Assembly: GCA_004298115.1 (NCBI GenBank)
Contig: SCRJ01000093.1
Span: forward strand, 1 to 41,750
DNA length: 41,750 nt
Direction: 5' to 3'
From: Acidobacteriota bacterium
GTDB lineage: Bacteria > Acidobacteriota > Thermoanaerobaculia > Thermoanaerobaculales > Thermoanaerobaculaceae
The translations under genes were made by a program, and so were the position numbers. The notes under the pieces are model-generated. The model was not told the DNA's origin, ran no database searches, and saw nothing but the letters and a program-made list of their open reading frames with translations. Positions 8,930 to 15,281 of this stretch are shown piece by piece (positions within the stretch are counted from its first letter, which is position 1; every line of letters starts with the position of its first letter).

Positions 8930-9487
8930 CTAGTACGTCACGTAAAAGAAGTTGAGGTTGACGTCGAACTCAAGGACGATGCTCTTGCCCGCGACGGTCT
9001 TGCCGTAGACCGCGATGTGCAGCCGCTCCCTGATGTTGTGCTTCCCCGTCTCGGTGTCCACGTTGCCGTTCTCGGGAAGCAGCTGGACCAGCGGCGCCAT
9101 CTTGTAGTACTCCGCCGGGAAGATCCGGTAGTTCTGCAACGACGCGGTGCCGCCGGCCGGCACGTAGACCTGGTAGTAGTTCCGCCACACCGGCGAGGCC
9201 ACGGTGCCGCCGTCGCTGCGCGACGGGGTCACGACCCAGTCGGTGAGGATCACGTCGTCCTGCTGCGAGAGCACGGTGGTCGTGGCCTTGGCGTGCGAGT
9301 TGATCGTCATGTTCGCAATCGACACGTCCGCCGGGACGGAGATGTCGACGTCCGCCGGCCCCTGCGTGATGTTCTGCGACAGGTAGACGTCGGCCTCGGT
9401 CTTGCTCGAGGTGTTATTGCCACAGCCGGCGATGCCGAGCACCGCCAGGGCGAAGGGCACGAAGAGCGCGAGCCGGTTCGATGTCAT
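8930..9487 (-). CDS. Small lipoprotein of unknown function, pilQ-linked
   Basis: A 185-residue protein beginning 'MTSNRLALFVPFALAVLGIAGC', a signal with lipobox IAGC. The mature part is rich in beta-strand and polar residues ('DVYLSQNITQGPADVDISVPADVSIANMTINS...', 'NYYQVYVPAGGTASLQNYRIFPAEYYKMAPLVQLLPENG', 'LHIAVYGKTVAGKSIVLEFDVNLNFFYVTY') and looks like a compact beta-sandwich. I do not recognise the family. It starts 9 bp after pilQ and lies 24 bp before the IPT/TIG gene, so it is very likely co-transcribed with the pilus genes. By position it could assist PilQ (pilotin-like), or it could be a surface factor; this is conjecture. Confidence 0.8.
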   Translation of the reverse strand: MTSNRLALFVPFALAVLGIAGCGNNTSSKTEADVYLSQNITQGPADVDISVPADVSIANMTINSHAKATTTVLSQQDDVILTDWVVTPSRSDGGTVASPVWRNYYQVYVPAGGTASLQNYRIFPAEYYKMAPLVQLLPENGNVDTETGKHNIRERLHIAVYGKTVAGKSIVLEFDVNLNFFYVTY

Positions 9488-9496
9488 GGCTTCCCC

Positions 9497-11911
9497 CTAG
9501 TACTTGATGATCCGCGGCGTGATGAAGATGAGCAGCTCGTCGTGCTTCGTGTCCATGGCGTGGTTGCGGAAGAGCGCACCGATGATCGGGATCTTGCTCA
9601 GCCCGGGAATGCCGTTCTGCTGGTCGTTGTCGGTGAGCTGGTAGATGCCGCCGATCACGGTCGTCCCGCCGTCGCGAACCATCACCCGCGTCTTGGCGTC
9701 GCGGGTCGAGATCGGAGCGTTCGTCCCCCCCTGCAGGTTGATGCCCGCCAGCGGCTCGCGCTTCTTCAGGTCGATGTCGAGCAGGACCGTGCCCTCGGCC
9801 GTGATCTGCGGCGTCACGTCGAGCGAGAGGGTGGCGTCGATGTACTGCACCGTCACGGTGTTGTTCGCCACCGTCTGGATCGGGATCATGATGCCGCTCT
9901 GGATGTGCGCCTTCTCGTTGTTCTGCGCGGTGACCTTCGGCGAGGAGACGATCTTGACGAGGCCGCTGGACTCCGCGGCCTGGAGGGCGAAGTTCAGGTT
10001 GAACGCGTCGAGGACGTCGGCGAAGCCCACGCTGATCACGCCGTTGTAGGGCTGCCCGAGGATGACCTGGCCGCTGCTGGTGATGCTGTTGGGGAACTTG
10101 AGGCCGGTCGAGGTGCCGTGCTGGGCGTCGGCCGCCGCGTTGTACCCCCACACGGTGCCGATCGCCTGCGAGAACGTGCGCGTCGTCTCGACCACCCGCG
10201 CCTCGATGACCACCTGCGGGTTGGGCTGGTCGAGCGAGTCGATCAGAGCGAGGATGCCCTCGATCTTGTCGGCGGCGTCGCGGATGATCAGCGTGTTGGT
10301 GCGCTCGTCGACCACCACCGAGCCGCGGTCGGAAAGGATGAAGCCCTGCGAGGTGAGCACGCCCTTGACCGCGGCGGCCTTGGCGTACGACAGGGTCTTG
10401 GTCACGGTGCGCATCGGCCGCGCGTTCTCGGACTCCTTGCGGAACGCCGCCATCTGCGCTTTCTCCTGCGTCAGCCGGTCGATCCTGGCGACGCGGAGGA
10501 CGTTGTTCTCGACCACGTAGTCGAGGCGGTTGATGCGCAGGATGATGTCGAGGCACTGGTCCCACGGCACGTTCTCGAGGTTGACGGTGACCGAGCCCGA
10601 CACGTCCGGGTCCACCACGACGTTCAAACCGGTGATCTTGGCGAAGGTGCGGAGGACGTCCTTGATGTCGGCGTCCTTCAGCTCGAGCGAGATCGGCTCG
10701 CCGGTGAAGCGCTTCTCCTGGCTCTCGACCTCGTGCGCGCTGGTCGAGACGGAGATCGGCGGCGCCGCCTGCTCGGCCATCGCGGCCGGCGTCGTCGTCC
10801 ACGGCGAGTCCGCGGGCGCCGGCGCGGCTGCGGCGGCGGCCGGCGGGGCCGTCAGCGAGCCGGCGGCGGCAGGCGCCGGCGGCGGCTCGTCCTTGATCGT
10901 GACCGGGGTCTGCGGGACCGGCGCGACCTCGACGGGCGCGGCCTCGGCGGCCGCCGGTTGCGGCGCGGGCGGCGCCGGGATCGGGGCGGGCTCCACGGCT
11001 GCCGGCGCGGGCGCCGGCTCGGCCTTGGTCACCGCGGGCTCCGCCGCAGCGGGCGGAGCGACCGCGGGCGCGGTCTCGGTCGCGGCGGCCATCGGCGCCG
11101 GGACCACCGGCGCGACGGCGGCGACGGTCGCGGGCGCGGCCGGCGCCTCGGCGACGAGCGCCGGCGCGCCGCCCAGCCGGAGCAGAGCGCCCTGCGCGGT
11201 GGGTTCGAGGTGGTACGGCATCGGCTTGTCGAGGTCGATGGCGATGCGCACGACCGGCTCGGGCGCGGTGGCGTGTTGCGCCACCCGCACGCGCTGCACG
11301 CCCGCGGCGCCGACCGGCTGAACGCGCCTCGCCACCCGGTTGACGACGCCCGGGAGGTCGATGACGACGCGCGGCGGGTTGTCCAGGGTGAACGTCTTGG
11401 CCGCGAACGGACCCTTCCCCGTCAACTGCACCGAGACGCCGGCGCTGTCGGCCACCGCCACGACGTCGTCGAGCTCGCCCGGCCGCGCGGCCGCCTCGGC
11501 CTGAGCGCCCTGCGCGATCCGCACCTCCACGCCGGAGGGCAGCGCGGCCACCGTGACGCGCGCCGTGGGATCGGACTCGATCCGCAGCCGCGCCCAGTGT
11601 TTGTCGCCCTCGTCGACGGCCGCGAGCGTGGCGCGGGTGAGCCCCGCCGCCGGCTGCTCGACCGCGGCCATCGCCCTGGCCGGGACGGCCTCCGGGAACT
11701 CCAGGATCGTCACACCCGGCTCGGGCTGCGCCTTGGTGAACGTCAGCGGTCCCGACGCGCTGATTACCAGCGCCGGCGCGGGCTTCGGAGTCCAGGCCAT
11801 CCCCAGAATCGAGACCGCCTCCTGCCCGGCCGCAAAGCCGGGGAACACGAGGCTCGCCAGGACTCCCACGGCCACCACCGCCATCAACGAGCGCTTAGCT
11901 GTCGCCATCAT
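9497..11911 (-). CDS. pilQ: Type IV pilus secretin PilQ
   Basis: A protein of about 804 residues with a signal peptide ('SLMAVVAVGVLASLVFPGFAAGQE'). The N-terminal region has one or two AMIN-like domains (about 30-215, including 'FTLDNPPRVVIDLPGVVNRVARRV'), which bind peptidoglycan. An Ala/Pro-rich low-complexity stretch (about 250-385) follows. Next are the secretin/TonB short domain ('ISLELKDADIKDVLRTFAKITGLNVVVDPDVSGSVTV'), the N1 domain ('LTSQGFILSDRGSVVVDERTNTLIIRD') and the secretin barrel ('SSPKVTAQNNEKAHIQSG' to 'PGLSKIPIIGALFRNHAMDTKHDELLIFITPRIIKY'). It forms the outer-membrane gate of the pilus. The chosen ATG (11911) has a G-rich stretch 5-6 nt upstream; a GTG at 11923 is an alternative. 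It is the last of pilMNOPQ, 16 bp after pilP. The linker is longer than in well-studied PilQ proteins. Confidence 0.95.
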   Translation of the reverse strand: MMATAKRSLMAVVAVGVLASLVFPGFAAGQEAVSILGMAWTPKPAPALVISASGPLTFTKAQPEPGVTILEFPEAVPARAMAAVEQPAAGLTRATLAAVDEGDKHWARLRIESDPTARVTVAALPSGVEVRIAQGAQAEAAARPGELDDVVAVADSAGVSVQLTGKGPFAAKTFTLDNPPRVVIDLPGVVNRVARRVQPVGAAGVQRVRVAQHATAPEPVVRIAIDLDKPMPYHLEPTAQGALLRLGGAPALVAEAPAAPATVAAVAPVVPAPMAAATETAPAVAPPAAAEPAVTKAEPAPAPAAVEPAPIPAPPAPQPAAAEAAPVEVAPVPQTPVTIKDEPPPAPAAAGSLTAPPAAAAAAPAPADSPWTTTPAAMAEQAAPPISVSTSAHEVESQEKRFTGEPISLELKDADIKDVLRTFAKITGLNVVVDPDVSGSVTVNLENVPWDQCLDIILRINRLDYVVENNVLRVARIDRLTQEKAQMAAFRKESENARPMRTVTKTLSYAKAAAVKGVLTSQGFILSDRGSVVVDERTNTLIIRDAADKIEGILALIDSLDQPNPQVVIEARVVETTRTFSQAIGTVWGYNAAADAQHGTSTGLKFPNSITSSGQVILGQPYNGVISVGFADVLDAFNLNFALQAAESSGLVKIVSSPKVTAQNNEKAHIQSGIMIPIQTVANNTVTVQYIDATLSLDVTPQITAEGTVLLDIDLKKREPLAGINLQGGTNAPISTRDAKTRVMVRDGGTTVIGGIYQLTDNDQQNGIPGLSKIPIIGALFRNHAMDTKHDELLIFITPRIIKY

Positions 11912-11927
11912 CGCAACCCCCACAGGA

Positions 11928-12419
11928 TCACTGAAGTGTCCGAACGACTTCGCGATAGGGCTTGAGGCTCTTCGGATCGGCCACTTGCGTTCGGAAGACC
12001 ACCCTGCCGGCGTCGATCGACTCGACGCTGCCGTCGTACAGCACCGTCCCCGGCCGGATCAGGTAGCTCATGTTGTCGGTGCCCTGGATCATCGCCACGT
12101 ACCCCTCGGGCAGCTTGATGATCCCCTGCAGCTTGATCTCGTCCACCCCCATGCCGCGCAGGCCCGGGGGCCGCTGGCCCTGGTCCTCCTTGGCCTGGCG
12201 CGAGAGCAGGGAGCGGAACGGGTCGCGGCGCCCCGCCGGGTCGTACGTGAAGCCCCCGCCGGCCTCCACGGCCTCGTCGCCGCTGAGGATCTTCTCGACC
12301 ATCGAGGTGTCGATCGGGCTCTCGGGCGGCGCCGGGGTGGGGCTCGGCTTCGGCGGCTGCTGCGCGAACGCGAGCGCGGCCACCAGGGAGGCAAGAACCG
12401 CCAGCGCTCCCTTTGTCAT
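11928..12419 (-). CDS. pilP: Type IV pilus assembly protein PilP
   Basis: A 163-residue protein with an N-terminal signal ('MTKGALAVLASLVAALAFAQ'), a Pro-rich spacer, the family motif 'YDPAGRRDPFRSLL' and a C-terminal beta domain ('VDEIKLQGIIKLPEGYVAMIQGTDNMSYLIRPGTVLYDGSVESIDAGRVVFRTQ'), as in PilP. PilP links the inner-membrane PilNO complex to the secretin PilQ. Many PilP proteins are lipoproteins, but here there is no cysteine near the cleavage site, so it is presumably soluble periplasmic or signal-anchored. Its ATG overlaps the TGA of pilO by one base (TGATG), showing translational coupling. Confidence 0.9.
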   Translation of the reverse strand: MTKGALAVLASLVAALAFAQQPPKPSPTPAPPESPIDTSMVEKILSGDEAVEAGGGFTYDPAGRRDPFRSLLSRQAKEDQGQRPPGLRGMGVDEIKLQGIIKLPEGYVAMIQGTDNMSYLIRPGTVLYDGSVESIDAGRVVFRTQVADPKSLKPYREVVRTLQ

Positions 12420-13012
12420 CACGGTGCTCCTTCCTGCTGGTTCTGATTCTGATTTTCGTCGTAGATGAACGTCTTCATGACGAACGTCGTGTCGATCGTG
12501 TACGCCGACCTCGTCCGGTTGTCCGCCGTGATCGCCAGGGTGTCGATGTTGATGATGCGCGAGAACCGGGACAGCCGGTCGAAGAACAGCGCGAGCTCGT
12601 GGTAGCTCGCCTCGAGCTGCACGCTGATCGGCCACTCCGAGTAGAAGTCCTTCTTGACGAACGGCTGCGGCTGGAACGTCACGAGGCGGAAGTTGCCGCG
12701 CTCGGTCAGCGACTTGATCTTCTTGATCAGCTCGTCGGTCTGCTTCGCGGTCGGAAGGATGCGGAGGAGGCGCTGCAGCTCGGTGTCGAGGCGCGCGAAC
12801 TCCTCGCGGAACTGCGGAAGACGGCCCTCGGCGATCTTGCCTTCGGTGACTTTCTTCTTCAGCGCCTCGAGGTCGCTCGTGCTCCGGTTGATGTCCTTCT
12901 GGATGTCCGAGAACAGGTAGTTCTCGAACGCGAAGATGAGCAAACCGGAGAGCACGAGCCCGACGATCAGCGCGAAGTACCAGGGCCGGTTGTCCAGATC
13001 GAGGCCTGCCAT
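12419..13012 (-). CDS. pilO: Type IV pilus assembly protein PilO
   Basis: A 197-residue protein with one N-terminal membrane helix ('YFALIVGLVLSGLLIFAFENYL'), then a predicted coiled coil ('DIQKDINRSTSDLEALKKKVTEGKIAEGRLPQF', continuing to about residue 95). A ferredoxin-like periplasmic domain follows ('FRLVTFQPQPFVKKDFYSEWPISVQLEASYHELALFFDRLSRFSRIINIDTLAI'), typical of PilO. With PilN it forms the inner-membrane alignment complex that connects PilM to PilP and PilQ. It sits 14 bp after pilN and overlaps pilP by one base. The C-terminal tail 'ENQNQNQQEGAP' is Gln/Asn-rich and probably unstructured. Confidence 0.93.
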   Translation of the reverse strand: MAGLDLDNRPWYFALIVGLVLSGLLIFAFENYLFSDIQKDINRSTSDLEALKKKVTEGKIAEGRLPQFREEFARLDTELQRLLRILPTAKQTDELIKKIKSLTERGNFRLVTFQPQPFVKKDFYSEWPISVQLEASYHELALFFDRLSRFSRIINIDTLAITADNRTRSAYTIDTTFVMKTFIYDENQNQNQQEGAP

Positions 13013-13026
13013 GACGCACAGCCCCC

Positions 13027-13620
13027 CTAACTCCGCCGGGGCGAGACGGGGTTCGCCTCGCGCGCGGTGCGCGTGAACTTACAGGAGAGATCGAAGGTGA
13101 AGATGCCCTTGTCGTCCTGCGACATGATCCCCAGACTCGGCTCGGCGAAGAACGGGCTCGCCGCCAGGTTCGAGATGAAGTTGGCCACCGCGTTCTCGTT
13201 GAGCGCCTGGCCGTGCAGCGTCAGCACGACGCCGTTGAGGTTCATGTTGGTCAGCCAGAGCAGGTCCGGCAGCGCCTTGCTGACCTCGTCCATGATGCGC
13301 ACCGGACCGTACTGGTTCTTCTTGAGCTCCTCGATCACCTCGATCTTGTGCTTGAGCTCGGCGTTCCGCTTCTTGAAGCTCTCGACCTCGGCGATGATCG
13401 GCTTCAGGCGCTCGTACTCGCGCTGGTTCGTCGCGATGTCGGCCTTGATCCCGGAGAGCTTGGACGTCAGGCTCCAGTAGCGCAGGCCGACGAACGCCAG
13501 CCCGGCGACGACGAGGCCCAGGAGGATGTAGTTGTTCAGATTGGCGGCACCGAAGGCGATCAACGGCGCGCGGGCGGCCCGTTGGGCCCGCGCTTCGACG
13601 ATGAGGTTGATCTTGATCAT
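13027..13620 (-). CDS. pilN: Type IV pilus assembly protein PilN
   Basis: A 197-residue protein. It starts 'MIKINLIVEAR', the conserved N-terminal INL peptide that docks PilN onto cytoplasmic PilM. One membrane helix ('NYILLGLVVAGLAFVGLRYW') and a coiled coil ('LKPIIAEVESFKKRNAELKHKIEVIEELKKNQ') follow. The periplasmic domain ('PDLLWLTNMNLNGVVLTLHGQALNENAVANFISNLAASPFFAEPSLGIM') matches PilN/GspL-type folds. I chose the ATG at 13620 because it gives the family N-terminus and lies 5 bp after the pilM stop. It is part of the pilMNOPQ operon. Confidence 0.93.
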   Translation of the reverse strand: MIKINLIVEARAQRAARAPLIAFGAANLNNYILLGLVVAGLAFVGLRYWSLTSKLSGIKADIATNQREYERLKPIIAEVESFKKRNAELKHKIEVIEELKKNQYGPVRIMDEVSKALPDLLWLTNMNLNGVVLTLHGQALNENAVANFISNLAASPFFAEPSLGIMSQDDKGIFTFDLSCKFTRTAREANPVSPRRS

Positions 13621-13625
13621 CGGCT

Positions 13626-14675
13626 TTAGTCTCCGGCGTTCCGCATCGCCATACCCACGGCGACGGCCATCGAGGGCGCATGGCGGTTCAGCCACTCGGG
13701 CGGGAACTGGCTCTCCGAGTACGTGATCTCGCGGAACGGGTTCATCACCTCGACGCGGGCGCCGAGCCGTTCGCGCAGGACGCCGTCGAGGTTGAGCACC
13801 TGGCACGCCCCGCCGGCGAGAACGATCTCCTCGACGTGGTCGTGGCTCGAGGTCGTGTAGAAGAACTCGAACGTCTTCTGCAGCTCGGCGGCGAGGTCCT
13901 CGCTCACGCCGTTGAGCACGCCGAGGATCGTCTGCGGGGTGTGATCGCCGAGTTGCTCGCCGGTCTTCACCGCCTCGGCCTGCTCGCGCGTCAGGTTCAG
14001 CTCGCGCTGGATCGCCTCGGTGTAGGCGTTGCCCCCGAAGACGATGTCGCGCCAGAACACCGACGCTCCGCGCGCCAGGATGTTCACGTTCATGATGTGC
14101 GCGCCGATGTTCACCAGCGCGACCACCTTGCCCGACGCCTCGCCGTAGTTGAGCTCGTACGCGTTCTGCAGCGCGAACACGTCCACGTCCACCAGCGCCG
14201 GGACCTTGCCGAGCTGCGTCAGGATCCCGGTGTAGTCGGCGATCCGGTCCTTCTTGGCCGCCACCAGGAGCACGTCCACCGTGTCCCCGTCGCCGCCCAG
14301 CGTCACGTAGTCGAGCTTGACCTCGTTCACGTCGAACGGGAGGTACTGCTCGGCCTCCCAGTGGATCGACTCGGCGAGCTCCGCCTCGGACATCGCCGGC
14401 ACCGAGATCTTCCGGATCGCCACCGAGATCCCGGACAACGAGACCCCGAAGCCGGGGTTCTTCACGTTCTGCTCCTGGATCAGCCGCTGGGCGACCTCCA
14501 CGACCAGCGAGGAGTCCATGACCGTGCCCTCGACGATCGCCTCCGGGGACAACGGGGCGTGACCGGCGTGCAGGAGGGAGAACCTGCCGCTCTTACCGGC
14601 CTTCAACTCGACGAGTTTGATTGCAGATGAACCGATGTCGAGCCCGACGATCCCTTTTTTCTTTCCTAGCCACAC
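13626..14675 (-). CDS. pilM: Type IV pilus assembly ATPase-like PilM
   Basis: A 349-residue actin-like protein. The phosphate-1 loop is 'GLDIGSSAIKLVEL' near the N-terminus. Further family segments are 'VSLSGISVAIRKISVPAMSEAELAESIHWEAEQYLPFDVNEVKLDYV', 'VALVNIGAHIMNVNIL' (second phosphate loop) and 'EEIVLAGGACQVLNLDGVLRERLGARVEVMNPF' (adenosine side). PilM is cytoplasmic, binds ATP and the PilN N-terminus, and couples the pilus motors to the alignment complex. The start is a GTG at 14675 next to AGGA. It is the first gene of the pil operon, driven by a good promoter at 14750-14778, about 75 bp upstream. The motor and pilin genes (pilB, pilT, pilC, pilA) are not in the window. Confidence 0.94.
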   Translation of the reverse strand: MWLGKKKGIVGLDIGSSAIKLVELKAGKSGRFSLLHAGHAPLSPEAIVEGTVMDSSLVVEVAQRLIQEQNVKNPGFGVSLSGISVAIRKISVPAMSEAELAESIHWEAEQYLPFDVNEVKLDYVTLGGDGDTVDVLLVAAKKDRIADYTGILTQLGKVPALVDVDVFALQNAYELNYGEASGKVVALVNIGAHIMNVNILARGASVFWRDIVFGGNAYTEAIQRELNLTREQAEAVKTGEQLGDHTPQTILGVLNGVSEDLAAELQKTFEFFYTTSSHDHVEEIVLAGGACQVLNLDGVLRERLGARVEVMNPFREITYSESQFPPEWLNRHAPSMAVAVGMAMRNAGD

Positions 14676-14749
14676 GTTTCCTAGCCCCCTCTGTACGTTT
14701 CTGCCTGTCCCCGCTAAGGTGGAAGCGTTCCTCTCATCCTTTTGAAGCC

Positions 14750-14778
14750 AATGTAGCCATGCTAAACCCCAATGTCAA
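14750..14778 (-). promoter_or_regulatory. Sigma-70-type promoter of the pilM operon
   Basis: On the minus strand a perfect -35 TTGACA (14778-14773) is followed by a 17-nt spacer and a -10 TACATT (14755-14750). It points at pilM, about 75 nt downstream. It lies back to back with the rpmB promoter. Confidence 0.75.
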
Positions 14779-14802
14779 GGACGTGCCATGAGCCTGCGGC
14801 CT

Positions 14803-14830
14803 TTGCAATCGCAGGGTCGGGTGGTAGAAT
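14803..14830 (+). promoter_or_regulatory. Promoter of rpmB
   Basis: A -35 TTGCAA (14803-14808), a 16-nt spacer and a -10 TAGAAT (14825-14830) on the plus strand, with start codon and Shine-Dalgarno (GGAGGGAGG) just downstream. It is divergent from the pilM promoter, 25 bp away. Confidence 0.7.
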
Positions 14831-14861
14831 ACCCAGCCCTCACGCGAGGGAGGGAGGTTGC

Positions 14862-15056
14862 ATGGCCCGGGTTTGCGAGATTTGCGGCAAGGGAAGCCAG
14901 ATCGGCAACAGAATCAGCCACGCCCACAACGTGTCGCGCCGCGAGTGGCGCCCGAACCTGCAAGAGGTGCGAGCGCTGGTCAACGGACGGACCGTCCGCC
15001 TCAAGGTGTGCACGCGCTGCCTGCGCTCCGGCAAGGTCGTCAAGTCCGTCAACTAG
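14862..15056 (+). CDS. rpmB: 50S ribosomal protein L28
   Basis: A 64-residue basic protein starting 'MARVCEICGKGSQIGNRISHAHNVSRR', the diagnostic L28 N-terminus. It ends with 'VRLKVCTRCLRSGKVVKSVN'. The two CxxC pairs (CEIC near residue 5, CTRC near residue 50) mark the zinc-binding (C+) form of L28. It is a component of the 50S subunit. The ATG at 14862 has a strong Shine-Dalgarno (GGGAGGGAGG) 4-6 nt upstream. It stands alone on the plus strand between two minus-strand operons, so it is a monocistronic unit with its own promoter and, probably, the inverted repeat at 15101-15158 as its end. Confidence 0.97.
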   Translation: MARVCEICGKGSQIGNRISHAHNVSRREWRPNLQEVRALVNGRTVRLKVCTRCLRSGKVVKSVN

Positions 15057-15100
15057 CCGCCCGCCGGCGCGGCTCCGGCCGAGCGGGGCAAGGTTCAAGA

Positions 15101-15158
15101 GGGCAAAGGGCAGAGGGAAGACGACCAGTGTCGTTCCTTGTCCCTTTGCCTTTTGCCG
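15101..15158. terminator. Long imperfect inverted repeat between rpmB and relA
   Basis: The left arm (15101-15118, GGGCAAAGGGCAGAGGGA) pairs imperfectly with the right arm (about 15142-15157, TCCCTTTGCCTTTTGCC). A short inner stem (ACGAC-CAGT-GTCGT, 15122-15135) sits in the middle. It lies between convergent rpmB (plus) and relA (minus), so a bidirectional terminator role is plausible. There is no long U-tract. Confidence 0.4.
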
Positions 15159-15174
15159 TCTTGTCGTCTCTGCG

Positions 15175-15232
15175 GACCCCGGACCCCTGACCCCGGTCTC
15201 TCCGGCCCACGAGCCACGATCCGCGATCCGCG
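15175..15232 (+). repeat. Heptanucleotide tandem arrays near the relA 3' end
   Basis: Two short 7-bp-period arrays are seen: GGACCCC, GGACCCC, TGACCCC at 15175-15195, and GATCCGC, GATCCGC at 15219-15232 with a degenerate unit before. The rest of 15057-15281 is GC-rich with no coding signal beyond the inverted repeat. Confidence 0.65.
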
Positions 15233-15281
15233 ACGAACGTCCCTTCTTCCCGGCTCCGCCGGCCGATGCGAGCATCGGCCG

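Noticed and set aside
6359-11965. A single plus-strand open frame of more than 1,800 codons antisense to the pil/TIG genes
   Set aside because: It is Arg/Gly/His/Asp-rich with no domain, and it mirrors the codons of well-identified minus-strand genes (pilQ and the lipoproteins). It is an artefact of high GC.
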